IMG/VR virus record: IMGVR_UViG_3300036829_000176 | Location: 1 to 40,350 of that record | Strand: one strand, 5' to 3' | Length of the DNA: 40,350 nucleotides | DNA from: a virus | Shown: piece after piece, positions 29,657 through 36,754 of the stretch | How positions within the stretch are numbered: the first letter of the stretch is position 1 | Layout: the number at the start of each line of letters is the position of its first letter | Program-made: the position numbers and the translations under genes | Notes under the pieces: generated by a model | Seen by the model: only the letters and a program-made list of their open reading frames with translations | Told to the model about the DNA's origin: nothing | Database searches by the model: none

Positions 29657-29886
29657 TCGTCGTCTCCTTCGTCGTCCAGATCAACACCAGCCTCTTTGGC
29701 AATCTTGGCAAATTCCTCTTGCGCTGTGTGGTAAGTCGCGGCCACGGCCCGCAGTTGCCGCCATGCATCCTTGACACTGCCCGGCAGTTCGTACTCCGTG
29801 GCATCAAGACCATAGTCGATAGCTCCGGATATGCCGCCTTCCCATTGAATTTTGCTAATGAAATCCGAAGATGGTTTAAGGGTCAC
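29653..29886 (-). CDS. Hypothetical acidic protein, 77 aa
   Basis: Not recognised. GTG start overlaps the previous stop (GTGA). Helical C-terminal half (AWRQLRAVAATYHTAQEEFA) with an acidic end (DLDDEGDDE). Confidence 0.6.
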   Translation of the reverse strand: MTLKPSSDFISKIQWEGGISGAIDYGLDATEYELPGSVKDAWRQLRAVAATYHTAQEEFAKIAKEAGVDLDDEGDDE

Positions 29887-30053
29887 GGATTTGCTTCTTT
29901 CTGATCTAAGTCTCTCTGGGTGGTCTCACAAGCAGCGATGAACGCCGGTAGATTCGGCAAAATGGATGTCTCGCAAATGTCGATAGGGTACTCATTCCTG
30001 CTGAGCAGGTCGGAGATGTCGTAGGCCAGTATCTCCCAATCAGCTTTATTCAT
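29883..30053 (-). CDS. Hypothetical protein, 56 aa
   Basis: ATG at 30053 follows GGAAGGAAGGG; its stop overlaps the next start as GTGA. Product MNKADWEILAYDISDLLSRN and on, acidic and helical. A real coupled small gene; no family recognised. Confidence 0.6.
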   Translation of the reverse strand: MNKADWEILAYDISDLLSRNEYPIDICETSILPNLPAFIAACETTQRDLDQKEANP

Positions 30054-30065
30054 TGCCCTTCCTTC

Positions 30066-30208
30066 CTCTACCTAGATTGAACGGCATCAACAAGGGCCAA
30101 TATCGCATGAATCTGCGCCATAGCAGCTATCACATGCGGGTCTGTGGTCGTATCTTCATTAATCTCGATTAGACTGAGTAAACCTTCAGCTTCGTCTCTG
30201 TGACTCAT
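30066..30208 (-). pseudogene. Small ORF with apparent frameshift
   Basis: An ATG at 30208 with GGAAGGAAAGG upstream opens MSHRDEAEGLLSLIEINEDT, then TTDPHVIAA. In that frame the continuation (IWRRFMRYWPL...) looks unnatural and runs into the next gene. In another frame MAQIHAILALVDAVQSR then a stop (TAG at 30066-30068) continues the helix naturally. A one- or two-base slip near 30119-30122 (TATATGG) would join them. It could be a sequencing error, a decayed gene, or recoding. Confidence 0.4.
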
Positions 30209-30301
30209 TGCCTTTCCTTCCTTTCAGGAGAGCTGCCCGCCAGAGTCGAACATGGCGTTCCTGCTACGTGATTCAGGCTATCTACCCGCGGCAGCGTGGG
30301 T

Positions 30302-30339
30302 GCCCCGCTGAGCGGGGCTGTTGGGGGTCTTTAGCCCCC
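30302..30339. terminator. Tandem GC-rich hairpins in a 208-bp gap
   Basis: GCCCCGC-TGA-GCGGGGC (30302-30318) and GGGGG-N7-CCCCC (30323-30339) lie side by side in the gene-free stretch 30209-30416. Neither has a clear U-run, so they may be weak terminators, RNA-protecting structures or protein sites. Nothing else was recognised in this gap; a GTTCGAC-containing stretch at about 30230-30290 is tRNA-like only superficially. Confidence 0.4.
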
Positions 30340-30416
30340 GGTCGCATCGGTCTCACCTTGCCTTTCGTCTTCGCCCTCAGCAGCAAGCCAGTCGGCCCTG
30401 TCCGGGCGCCTGCTGC

Positions 30417-30593
30417 TTAAACCGAAGCACTCTCCTGGGCCAGAGCCTCGGCTATCTCACTCGGCCGATAGAAGCTGATTTCTCGCTCTAGCAATTTGAC
30501 TCTGCTGATCAGCCAGCCCGCATCAAAGCTCTGCACACAATGGTCTGTGCGAAAATGCTGCTCGATGACGGCAAACCGTTGTGCGTCCGTCAC
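30417..30593 (-). CDS. Hypothetical coiled-coil mini-protein, 58 aa
   Basis: GTG at 30593 overlaps the previous stop (GTGA). Contains DAGWLISRVKLLEREISFYR, which resembles the DVxWLIxEVERLR helix of the genes at 14.1-15.5 kb. The end is acidic (EIAEALAQESASV). Confidence 0.6.
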   Translation of the reverse strand: MTDAQRFAVIEQHFRTDHCVQSFDAGWLISRVKLLEREISFYRPSEIAEALAQESASV

Positions 30594-30772
30594 AGCTCTA
30601 CCGCCTTATACTCGACGCTATCGCCGGTCTTGATCTCTCGGCCGTTAAAAAGATCCATGAGATCACAACCATCCGACCAGATGCCACACACTTTGATAAA
30701 ACCTATGTGCTGGCCATTATGGAAAACCCGGTAATGGCCAGGCTCTAGGTTGTGAGGGAGTTTACTCTCCAT
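30590..30772 (-). CDS. Hypothetical protein, 60 aa
   Basis: Not recognised. The start at 30772 is chosen because the residues before it look non-coding and it overlaps the previous gene by 11 nt. Compact beta-rich protein (PGHYRVFHNGQHIGFIKVCG; GREIKTGDSVEYKAVEL). Confidence 0.6.
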   Translation of the reverse strand: MESKLPHNLEPGHYRVFHNGQHIGFIKVCGIWSDGCDLMDLFNGREIKTGDSVEYKAVEL

Positions 30773-31046
30773 GGTAAACCGCGACGATAACTGTGGGCTT
30801 GTCATAGGCACCAAGCTCGGTCTTGCCCAGCAACTGCACATGCGAGATGCGCGGGTCCAACCAAACGTGCCGATCCGATTTACCGGCGGCATCACTGGCC
30901 GTGAAACGCGCGGCCTGCTCAGTTTCAGCAACAATCACAAACTCGCCCGTTGTGCCGTGACCGTAGTCATCCTTGCGGGTCAGGTGCCAAATCTTGTATG
31001 AACGTCGGCGCGAGGGGGCTTCTGTAGCTGTGGTCTCTTCGGACAT
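30762..31046 (-). CDS. Hypothetical protein, 94 aa
   Basis: Not recognised. N-terminal 15 residues are disordered (EETTATEAPSRRRS); the rest is alpha/beta (EFVIVAETEQAARFTASDAA; HVQLLGKTELGAYDKPTVIV). It is the first gene after the operator-controlled promoter at 31091-31120. Confidence 0.65.
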   Translation of the reverse strand: MSEETTATEAPSRRRSYKIWHLTRKDDYGHGTTGEFVIVAETEQAARFTASDAAGKSDRHVWLDPRISHVQLLGKTELGAYDKPTVIVAVYHGE

Positions 31047-31078
31047 TTCCCTGACTCCCTGATTTCGTTTCCTTCAAC

Positions 31079-31116
31079 CTGTCTAGCTCGACAGTACGGC
31101 CTGTCTAGCTCGACAG
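31079..31116. promoter_or_regulatory. Two operator palindromes CTGTCTAGCTCGACAG, 22 bp apart
   Basis: Identical 16-bp imperfect palindromes at 31079-31094 and 31101-31116, centred two helical turns apart, in the 92-bp gap before gene 30762-31046. One lies in the -35/-10 spacer and the other over the -10 and start point. A third near-identical copy is at 36777-36792. The arrangement fits cooperative binding of a dimeric repressor. Confidence 0.65.
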
Positions 31117-31120
31117 GCAA
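31091..31120 (-). promoter_or_regulatory. Sigma-A-like promoter for the leftward 31046 operon
   Basis: On the minus strand TTGCCT (31120-31115), an 18-bp spacer and TACTGT (31096-31091) form a plausible promoter. The predicted start near 31084 leaves a leader of about 38 nt. Both palindromes overlap it, so it should be repressible. Confidence 0.5.
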
Positions 31121-31138
31121 TACCCCAAACGGGTGACA

Positions 31139-31342
31139 CTAGATATGCAGCTGGCCACCTTGCTCTAGCTCTTCGATACGATCTTCGGCCCGTGCCGCGC
31201 ACCACCCAAGCGAGGTAGACATAACTAGAGATGTGCTCTCGACCTGCTTGCCGCGAAATATGGAGGCCAAAGCCCGCAGCTCAGCAATAGCTGCCCGGCG
31301 GCCGAGGTTGTCAGGAGGCGGAGGAGTGAAGAGATCAGGCAT
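31139..31342 (-). CDS. Hypothetical helical protein, 67 aa
   Basis: Not recognised. The start at 31342 follows the previous stop directly. MPDLFTPPPPDNLGRRAAIA leads to helices (AELRALASIFRGKQVESTSL; ARAEDRIEELEQGG). It is the last gene before the operator region. Confidence 0.6.
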   Translation of the reverse strand: MPDLFTPPPPDNLGRRAAIAELRALASIFRGKQVESTSLVMSTSLGWCAARAEDRIEELEQGGQLHI

Positions 31343-31343
31343 C

Positions 31344-31541
31344 TCAGATACCCCTTCCGCAGTGATAGCATTTATCTCCCCAGAATCCCGACTCTGCCCA
31401 AGCACCTGTGCACGCGGGATAATCCCGATAGTGCCGTGCCATATTCGCAGCAGCTTGGTGGTCTACCTCACCAGTTGGCGGCCCGTAACTGCCGGGAGGT
31501 GGCTGCTTTGCACTATGGCCTCCGAGTAAAAACCCAAACAT
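31344..31541 (-). CDS. Hypothetical protein, 65 aa, with Cys motif
   Basis: The start at 31541 overlaps the previous stop (TGATG). Pro/Gly-rich N-terminus (SAKQPPPGSYGPPTGEVDHQ), then HYRDYPACTGAW and KCYHCGRG, which may hold zinc with the histidines. Role unknown. Confidence 0.55.
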   Translation of the reverse strand: MFGFLLGGHSAKQPPPGSYGPPTGEVDHQAAANMARHYRDYPACTGAWAESGFWGDKCYHCGRGI

Positions 31542-31618
31542 CACGAAGCCAGGTTGAGTGCCATGCAGCCAAGCCACAACACGATCAGTAGCCCGATTAC
31601 CTTTCCTATCTTCTCCAT
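31541..31618 (-). CDS. Single-helix membrane mini-protein, 25 aa
   Basis: MEKIGKVIGLLIVLWLGCMA and five more residues: a charged N-terminus and one membrane helix. Stop overlaps the next start; the ATG lies 4 nt after the preceding stop. Very short, so confidence is moderate. Confidence 0.5.
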   Translation of the reverse strand: MEKIGKVIGLLIVLWLGCMALNLAS

Positions 31619-31621
31619 CAG

Positions 31622-32674
31622 CTATTCTCCTGTCTTGCGTTCGACGTAATCGGCGATTTTATTTAGGCGCACCCCTCTATCATTCATATCAATGACATCC
31701 TTGATAAGTCGTTTTCCGTACTTGTCATTGACGGTGTACCAAGACCCGTGCCTGTCACCTCGGTTATCTTTAGGCTTCCAGCCCTTCGGATCTACCTCTT
31801 GCAGCAACCAGCTCACAGCGCACTTAGCTTCGCTATGGATGTCCTGCTCGAAGGTGGCAAGACTTGGATCGGTGTGCACACCCTGCCATCTGCCAATAGA
31901 TTGCTCAGAATTAGGATCCCGCATCCTGGCCAGCCAACGGCTAGTCAAATCATCAGTCTGCCGGTGCTCAGGCTTAAGCCCTCCCCACCAGTAATAACGC
32001 TCAGCCCGGACGTCGGCAGCCTCAGCTTGGACCTCGGCCCTATCTTCTGGATCTTCGATCGGATCCGTCTGAGGTACTGGCTGCTTCAGTTCTTTGCCGG
32101 TGAGCCAGTGATGGCGCCTTAGCTCTGTAGCAGGCGTGGGCGGCTTGGCAGCCCGGACCGTAGGCGCCACGAAGCCCGGCGGGTGAACGTCCGGCTCAAC
32201 GTGCTGAGGGGCTGTCTGGTAGCCCTTCCCCAGAGCTATCCCGATGCCGCTCACCAAGACCAAGAGCACGAGTGCGGGCAAGGCCCACATAGCCACGAGC
32301 GCAGCTACCGCCTCAACGAGCGCGATGGCGCCCAGCACCACACCTACAGCCGCCCCGGTACCTACAGCGGCAACCAAAGCCCAGCGGATCCGCACCCAAG
32401 CTATTGGAGACAGCCTAGGCAGCTTTCGAGTCTTCCGCGGTGTCTTCGTAGCCGCGGGAACACTAAACTCCGCTGGTCTGAGAAACACCTCGACACGTAC
32501 TCGGCCGTCTGCGATATCTACCGGCGCCTGTGCGTAAGGCACCAACCGACCATCATTCTTGATGTTGATCAGCGTGACATAGATATCATCCCAACGACCT
32601 TCGAGCGTCGCGCTCGTCCGACCGCGGGGAGTGATAGTGACCTCGGTTAAGCCGCCTGGCTGAAGAGAAGTCAT
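31622..32674 (-). CDS. Membrane protein with long cytoplasmic domain, 350 aa
   Basis: ATG at 32674 preceded by AAGGAGG. Residues 1-70 are a beta-rich soluble domain (TEVTITPRGRTSATLEGRWD; GRVRVEVFLRPAE), then a basic linker and two membrane helices at about 96-150 (LVAAVGTGAAVGVVLGAIAL; ALVLLVLVSGIGIAL). The C-terminal 190 residues are soluble, with an acidic helix (EDRAEVQAEAADVRAERYYW) and KYGKRLIKDVIDMNDRGVRL. Not recognised. Its layout fits a component of a transfer or cell-surface apparatus, but this is inference from proximity to other membrane genes. Confidence 0.7.
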   Translation of the reverse strand: MTSLQPGGLTEVTITPRGRTSATLEGRWDDIYVTLINIKNDGRLVPYAQAPVDIADGRVRVEVFLRPAEFSVPAATKTPRKTRKLPRLSPIAWVRIRWALVAAVGTGAAVGVVLGAIALVEAVAALVAMWALPALVLLVLVSGIGIALGKGYQTAPQHVEPDVHPPGFVAPTVRAAKPPTPATELRRHHWLTGKELKQPVPQTDPIEDPEDRAEVQAEAADVRAERYYWWGGLKPEHRQTDDLTSRWLARMRDPNSEQSIGRWQGVHTDPSLATFEQDIHSEAKCAVSWLLQEVDPKGWKPKDNRGDRHGSWYTVNDKYGKRLIKDVIDMNDRGVRLNKIADYVERKTGE

Positions 32675-32681
32675 CGATTCT

Positions 32682-33167
32682 TTACCTCCTTCTCGGATCG
32701 TAACCGTGCCTAGATTTAGTCAAAGCGCCGAGGAATACGAAACCCCCGACTACTATGGCTACCAGCGTCATACCGATAGCAAACGCATTCGCGATAACCG
32801 CGGTAACTACGGCATACAGTGCGATACCCAGGCAAATGAAAATAACCCCTACGATTGCGGCAGCCCCGAATAGCCCAAGACCCCGCGTGTAGGCGCTTCG
32901 CATCCACAATGGGTAGATGGTTGAGGATTGGGTCGGCGCACTGTAGGGCATTACACCTGTGGGTGTTAGAACATGTGGCTCACCGTTGTAATTGAAAGCA
33001 CCTTGCGGCAAACGGTGCTGCAAGCTGTTGTCTTGGACGGCCAGCTCTCCACTTCGTTGCTGACCAGCCGAGGCAAGTACGTACTGCTCACCATTGACAA
33101 TCATAGTGAGCGGCACCGCGGATACCGGATCCTGAGGCGGCCGGTACCGGTCTAGTGGATTGATCAA
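32682..33167 (-). CDS. Membrane protein, 161 aa
   Basis: TTG start overlaps the previous stop (TTGA). Residues 1-85 are hydrophilic and Pro/Gln-rich with short beta strands (LTMIVNGEQYVLAS; FNYNGEPHVLTPTGV). Two membrane helices follow (FGAAAIVGVIFICLGIALYA; FAIGMTLVAIVVGGFVFLGA), then a basic end. Coupled to the 350-aa membrane protein, with which it may form a complex. Confidence 0.65.
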   Translation of the reverse strand: MINPLDRYRPPQDPVSAVPLTMIVNGEQYVLASAGQQRSGELAVQDNSLQHRLPQGAFNYNGEPHVLTPTGVMPYSAPTQSSTIYPLWMRSAYTRGLGLFGAAAIVGVIFICLGIALYAVVTAVIANAFAIGMTLVAIVVGGFVFLGALTKSRHGYDPRRR

Positions 33168-33349
33168 CGGTGATGCCTCCCTCCATGCGTCGGTTCAAAT
33201 GTGTAGTAGATAATCATGCACACCAGCATCCAAGGAATAGCTACAGCCGGTAGTGCGTACTGAGTAGGGTCGTACTCGTTTTTGGCCACACATCCGATCA
33301 ATAGCAATATCCCGATAGAGATGCCCCAAAGCAGGGTAGTTCGTATCAA
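33164..33349 (-). CDS. Two-helix membrane protein, 61 aa
   Basis: TTG at 33349 overlaps the previous stop (TTGA) with AGGAGAAAGGA upstream; a GTG at 33382 is the alternative. Helices are TLLWGISIGILLLIGCV and AVAIPWMLVCMIIYY; the tail is His/Arg-rich (HGGRHHR). Confidence 0.6.
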   Translation of the reverse strand: MIRTTLLWGISIGILLLIGCVAKNEYDPTQYALPAVAIPWMLVCMIIYYTFEPTHGGRHHR

Positions 33350-33513
33350 GTCCTTTCTCCTTCCATTTTTTGAAAATACCACGATGTTCCATCGCCACGA
33401 ACGCAGTACCCATCCACCTGAGCAGTAGGAGTTGGCCGGTATATTTCTAGGCGTTTGTATCCCGTTTGGTTTAGCAGCTCGATCAAAGCTTCGGCGACCT
33501 TACTGTCTGTCAA
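33346..33513 (-). CDS. Hypothetical protein, 55 aa
   Basis: The TTG at 33513 overlaps the previous stop (TTGA) after GGAGAAAG; starts at 33540 or 33549 are alternatives. A small alpha/beta domain (SKVAEALIELLNQTGYKRLE; VDGYCVRGDGTSWYF). Not recognised. Confidence 0.55.
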   Translation of the reverse strand: MTDSKVAEALIELLNQTGYKRLEIYRPTPTAQVDGYCVRGDGTSWYFQKMEGERT

Positions 33514-33683
33514 TTTCTTTCTCCGTTCTTGCGTCGGCATTCCCGACAAGTAGCGTGATTACCTCCAGAAGGAGAGCCCTGATCCTCGGCTTCATCAAGA
33601 ATAAGACCACATAGTGTGGTTACCGAACGTTTGACTCCCAACCCTACGAAGAAAGCTTGTGTGTTGCTTGTGTAATGGGACAT
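33510..33683 (-). CDS. Hypothetical protein with Cys motif, 57 aa
   Basis: ATG at 33683 after GAAAGGTAAAA. Product MSHYTSNTQAFFVGLGVKRS continues to LCGLILDEAED and ends GNHATCRECRRKNGERN, a His-Cys-Cys motif typical of small phage proteins that bind zinc. Recovered by hand because of its size. Confidence 0.55.
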   Translation of the reverse strand: MSHYTSNTQAFFVGLGVKRSVTTLCGLILDEAEDQGSPSGGNHATCRECRRKNGERN

Positions 33684-33698
33684 TTTTACCTTTCTCTT

Positions 33699-34673
33699 TT
33701 AATTTGCGTATCTTTTACGTTTGGTTGCCTCGACCACAACCGCGATAGCGGTTAGGAATCCGAGTACCAGACTCACCCAAAACAACACCGTCATCTCGTG
33801 CTGGTGGCTGAGCAGTCCCGGAATGAGAGCGATGTTGAGCCAGCCGAGGGAGAACCAAATAGCCATGATCTCGAACGGCCCGCCAGCGTAGAACGAAGCC
33901 CAGAAAGGCAGCTTCCAGATATGGTGAAGCTTAGCGCCGGGCACTCCCATGTGAGTCGGGCAGTCTCCGACGTAATGTAGAAGCATTCCAACACCGACGA
34001 TAAGGCCCATCCACGGAGCGAGGACAGTCACAGCGCCAGCCACAGTAAGCCCATAAGCTAAAGCCGCTGCCGCTATCGCAGTGAGCAATTTCCCGGTGCT
34101 GAACCGGAATCCCAGCCAGCCCCAGCCGTATCGGCGTGACTTGGCTACGTGCTTGCGACCGCGCCGCATCAAGAGCGTGAAGGGGTTGAGGTTGAGCAGG
34201 CCATAGGCGAGCTTCATCATCAGGTGGTGGCGCGGCGAGTCATCAAATCGTCCTTGCGTCTCGGCTGGCAGATCGGGGATGGTCAAGCCCCGCGCTGCGA
34301 GTGCGAACAGCAAGGCCAGCACGCCGGTCACAACCCAGGGGCTCAAGGTGCTGGCCGCCCACACAGCTGCCCCGCAGGCCACCCAGAACGGCCACCAGTG
34401 CGTGAGGCCCCGGTGCGCGCCGTGCTCGTGCTGGTCTGTCGAGATCGCGGCCGAGACGACGTTGTGCAGCTCGATCGCGCCGTAGTGAGCCATCTTCGAG
34501 AACGGGCCGAAGGCCGTAGCCGCGGTGCTGCCCGCGCAATCAATATCCGGCAGAAGACCGGCCCCGGCGCTGGCGAGGCCAAGGGCAATCGTGGCAGCTG
34601 GCGGTAGAGACAGAGCATCACCGACGCTGAGCCCTACCGCCAGGTTGAAACTGCCGTGCCCGTGGCCCATCAT
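33699..34673 (-). CDS. YdjM/DUF457-like membrane-bound metal-dependent hydrolase family protein, 324 aa
   Basis: Matches the LexA-regulated YdjM family: an N-terminal MGHGHGSFNLAVGLSVGDAL, GAGLLPDIDCAGSTAA with the conserved Asp residues, and HEHGAHRGLTHWWPFW with the His-rich metal site. Several membrane helices follow, then LLHYVGDCPTHMGVPGAKLH with another His/Asp group. About seven hydrophobic segments in total. The family occurs in bacteria, plasmids and phages. Predicted to be a metal-dependent hydrolase in the membrane; substrate unknown. Confidence 0.85.
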   Translation of the reverse strand: MMGHGHGSFNLAVGLSVGDALSLPPAATIALGLASAGAGLLPDIDCAGSTAATAFGPFSKMAHYGAIELHNVVSAAISTDQHEHGAHRGLTHWWPFWVACGAAVWAASTLSPWVVTGVLALLFALAARGLTIPDLPAETQGRFDDSPRHHLMMKLAYGLLNLNPFTLLMRRGRKHVAKSRRYGWGWLGFRFSTGKLLTAIAAAALAYGLTVAGAVTVLAPWMGLIVGVGMLLHYVGDCPTHMGVPGAKLHHIWKLPFWASFYAGGPFEIMAIWFSLGWLNIALIPGLLSHQHEMTVLFWVSLVLGFLTAIAVVVEATKRKRYAN

Positions 34674-34801
34674 TTGGTAAACCTCCTAGCCGCTTGACAA
34701 CCTGCCATGACAATTAACACAACTAGCGTGGTGTAAATGAAACCTACCCACCAGACAAAGTGCCAACAATGATGGGTAGATACTAGACACCACTCGGTCA
34801 C
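34670..34801 (-). CDS. Single-helix membrane mini-protein, 43 aa
   Basis: GTG at 34801 overlaps the previous stop (GTGA) and the stop overlaps the YdjM-like start (ATGA). MTEWCLVSTHHCWHFVWWVG leads into a membrane helix, then a basic tail QAARRFTK. Coupling suggests it could be a partner of the membrane hydrolase. Confidence 0.6.
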   Translation of the reverse strand: MTEWCLVSTHHCWHFVWWVGFIYTTLVVLIVMAGCQAARRFTK

Positions 34802-34977
34802 GGCCGCCCCAATTTCTGATAGAAAACTTCAAGCCACCGAAGTTCTTTATCAGTTAGGTAACCGTCGAGGGATATATACGTCTCATAAGCATGGATACCC
34901 GCATCACAAAAATACTGTTTGCGAACAACCATTTTGCTCAAAATTGATTCTGCACCTAACGGAGGTACCACACTCAT
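34798..34977 (-). CDS. Hypothetical protein, 59 aa
   Basis: Not recognised. The start at 34977 overlaps the previous stop as ATGA. Ends with a helix DKELRWLEVFYQKLG after ETYISLDGYLT, a compact alpha/beta layout. Confidence 0.6.
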   Translation of the reverse strand: MSVVPPLGAESILSKMVVRKQYFCDAGIHAYETYISLDGYLTDKELRWLEVFYQKLGRP

Positions 34978-35255
34978 TCCTCCGCCTCCCATGGTCCGGT
35001 AGACCGCCAACGGATCTGGCGCACCACAGTGCTGCCTGTCTTTGCCGCAGCCATACGCACCACTCCTTCATCACCTGGCCAGTAGTCGCCGTTAGAATCT
35101 CGCGTCGCCCACTCTTCTAAGATGATGACCGGCCCCGGCGGTAGTGATTTGTCGGTATCCCAAGGGAACGGCCGGTCTAGCTGACGCACGCGCTCCCAAT
35201 ATTCGGCGCCGGACTCCTCTTCTCCGGGAGTCGGAAAACTAGCAACACTAGACAT
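34974..35255 (-). CDS. Hypothetical protein, 93 aa
   Basis: Not recognised. The start at 35255 overlaps the previous gene by 8 nt. An acidic helical N-terminus (GEEESGAEYWERVRQLDRPF) and a beta-rich end (GPVIILEEWATRDSNGDYWP; VVRQIRWRSTGPW). Confidence 0.6.
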   Translation of the reverse strand: MSSVASFPTPGEEESGAEYWERVRQLDRPFPWDTDKSLPPGPVIILEEWATRDSNGDYWPGDEGVVRMAAAKTGSTVVRQIRWRSTGPWEAEE

Positions 35256-35487
35256 TGCTGGGAGCCTCCGCTGTATTGAAATCCCAGACGGATGGATGCT
35301 TACGCGTCTCGATGTCGCACACATCCTGTACAGTGCCCTTCTCAACATCAACGGTGCTGTTGTCGGGATCTACCGAGGTGATAGTTACAGAAAGCACATT
35401 GCTGCTTCTATCGCGCTCGACAACGATAACCCCGTACATCCCCTGGGGATTAACCACTTGCAGGATGTTACGAATCTTGTCTGCCAT
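35248..35487 (-). CDS. Hypothetical protein, 79 aa
   Basis: Not recognised. The start at 35487 follows AGAGGA; the longer frame to 35526 is less likely. Beta-rich (GMYGVIVVERDRSSNVLSVT) with an acidic C-terminal half. It lies after a 65-bp gap with no visible gene. Confidence 0.6.
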   Translation of the reverse strand: MADKIRNILQVVNPQGMYGVIVVERDRSSNVLSVTITSVDPDNSTVDVEKGTVQDVCDIETRKHPSVWDFNTAEAPSNV

Positions 35488-35552
35488 GTGAATCAGTCCT
35501 CTTTCTTGGATGTCCCACACTTGCACGACTTAGATTAAAGCCGCGCGGTATT

Positions 35553-35813
35553 TCACCATTTACCGCCACAGATACAGCCCGCGCCACTATCGATATCGTC
35601 CGCAATCTTGATTTCGCCACTAACGACGCGCACAGCATCACGAGCCCAGCGGGGCAAGAAGTCTTCAGCATTGCAGTACTCAGTTGCCCGTATGGCAATA
35701 GTCTCGTGATCAGCAAGGTCAATCTCATCATCATAGATTTCACGCTCATTTGCGGCGGCAGCAACCCATTTACTCGGATCAATATCCCATTCGATGACAG
35801 CGCGTACTTTCAT
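35553..35813 (-). CDS. Hypothetical protein, 86 aa
   Basis: Not recognised. Starts MKVRAVIEWDIDPSKWVAAA, contains an acidic middle (YDDEIDLADHETIAIRATEY) and ends with SGAGCICGGKW. It overlaps the previous stop (TAATG). Confidence 0.6.
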   Translation of the reverse strand: MKVRAVIEWDIDPSKWVAAAANEREIYDDEIDLADHETIAIRATEYCNAEDFLPRWARDAVRVVSGEIKIADDIDSGAGCICGGKW

Positions 35814-36034
35814 TAGTCTTCCTCCATTCGCTCCGCTGTGGCCAAGAGGCCAGCAGCCAACTCGCGCAATTTAGCCGGGCTCGTGAATCGAGCTTCACAC
35901 AATCCGATTGTCACTACCGCAAGCCCCCCATCGGTATATGCAGCTACCGACACGCCTTGAATGCAGTTGGGGGCCGGATCTGCCCAATCCCTGAACACCC
36001 GATTATCTTCACTGAGAGCTAGCGCTTTAATCAT
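35813..36034 (-). CDS. Hypothetical protein, 73 aa
   Basis: Not recognised. Beta strands (GVSVAAYTDGGLAVVTIGLC) followed by a C-terminal helix (PAKLRELAAGLLATAERMEE), the sort of small alpha/beta domain frequent in actinophage genomes. Confidence 0.6.
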   Translation of the reverse strand: MIKALALSEDNRVFRDWADPAPNCIQGVSVAAYTDGGLAVVTIGLCEARFTSPAKLRELAAGLLATAERMEED

Positions 36035-36037
36035 GGC

Positions 36038-36190
36038 TCAGTCTCCTATGATAACTATCATAACGGCCCCACAAGTAATAGATATCAGACCAATTACAGT
36101 ACTGCTCGAACCCAGCGTATGAAGTTCAATTGAAACTGAGCCGAAGAGGAGAATAAGTATGGCCAGGGTTTTTATGCCAAGGTTGTTCAC
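36038..36190 (-). CDS. Two-helix membrane mini-protein, 50 aa
   Basis: GTG at 36190 overlaps the previous stop (GTGA). Hydrophobic segments LGIKTLAILILLFGSVSI and STVIGLISITCGAVMIVIIG form two membrane helices with a short loop (ELHTLGSS). Confidence 0.6.
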   Translation of the reverse strand: MNNLGIKTLAILILLFGSVSIELHTLGSSSTVIGLISITCGAVMIVIIGD

Positions 36191-36399
36191 GGCTCGATCC
36201 TCTTCCGATCGGTGTGCATTAGGTAGCCGAGGTAGGCAGCAAAGCCGCCCAGAATGAGGAGGGCTCCGATAGCACACAGCACGGTCGGCATATCCCAGGG
36301 AAGGCCGTTGCCGGGCACGTCTGGCGAGCAGACCGGCCAGCGCGCGGCGCGGTAAGTGAAGTCAACCGGGTGGTTGCCAGGAGGGCAAAGCGTGGTCAC
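36187..36399 (-). CDS. Single-helix membrane protein with Cys-containing N-terminus, 70 aa
   Basis: GTG at 36399 overlaps the previous stop (GTGA). The N-terminal part has two cysteines (TTLCPPGNHPVDF; WPVCSPDVPG), possibly disulfide-linked outside the cell. The helix is TVLCAIGALLILGGFAAYLG and the end is basic (HTDRKRIEP). Confidence 0.6.
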   Translation of the reverse strand: MTTLCPPGNHPVDFTYRAARWPVCSPDVPGNGLPWDMPTVLCAIGALLILGGFAAYLGYLMHTDRKRIEP

Positions 36400-36737
36400 T
36401 TGGACCGCCGGGGGCTGGTGCTGTGTAGGTAGTTGGTGGCCGACCAGACTCCGAAGACTGCGACAAACGCAATGAGGTTGCCTTGGCTGGCGAGCGCAAA
36501 AGCGAGGGTCAGGTTGAGGACGAGACAAACCCAGGTGACCCCACGCTTCCAGGGCTGGACGTTGAGGCCGAAGTAGAGGAAAGAGAAGCGCAGTACGTCC
36601 AGCGCGTTGACCGCGTGATGCCGGACGTTGAGACCGAATGCACTAATTGCGGTGATCATCCGGCGTTCAGCTTTACGAGCTACCGCATGGGCGGTAACCG
36701 GCGTTTTGAGCTTCATGACCTCTCCCGTCTTCAACAT
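36396..36737 (-). CDS. Membrane protein, 113 aa; first gene after an operator-controlled promoter
   Basis: Hydrophobic helices at about 68-87 (VTWVCLVLNLTLAFALA) and 88-105 (NLIAFVAVFGVWSATNYL) follow a basic helical N-terminal half (TAHAVARKAERRMITAISAF). Two starts are possible: 36737 (AGGAAG upstream) or 36716 (GGGAGAGG upstream). The promoter at 36755-36783 lies directly upstream, making it the head of the leftward unit. Role unknown. Confidence 0.65.
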   Translation of the reverse strand: MLKTGEVMKLKTPVTAHAVARKAERRMITAISAFGLNVRHHAVNALDVLRFSFLYFGLNVQPWKRGVTWVCLVLNLTLAFALASQGNLIAFVAVFGVWSATNYLHSTSPRRSK

Positions 36738-36754
36738 GTTAACTTCCTACCATG

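Noticed and set aside
30225-30292. tRNA-like sequence with GTTCGAC and matching GCTGCC/GGCAGC ends on the minus strand
   Set aside because: The total length is about 65 nt, the T-arm and anticodon stems do not pair properly and no CCA-proximal layout fits, so it was not called a tRNA or attachment site.
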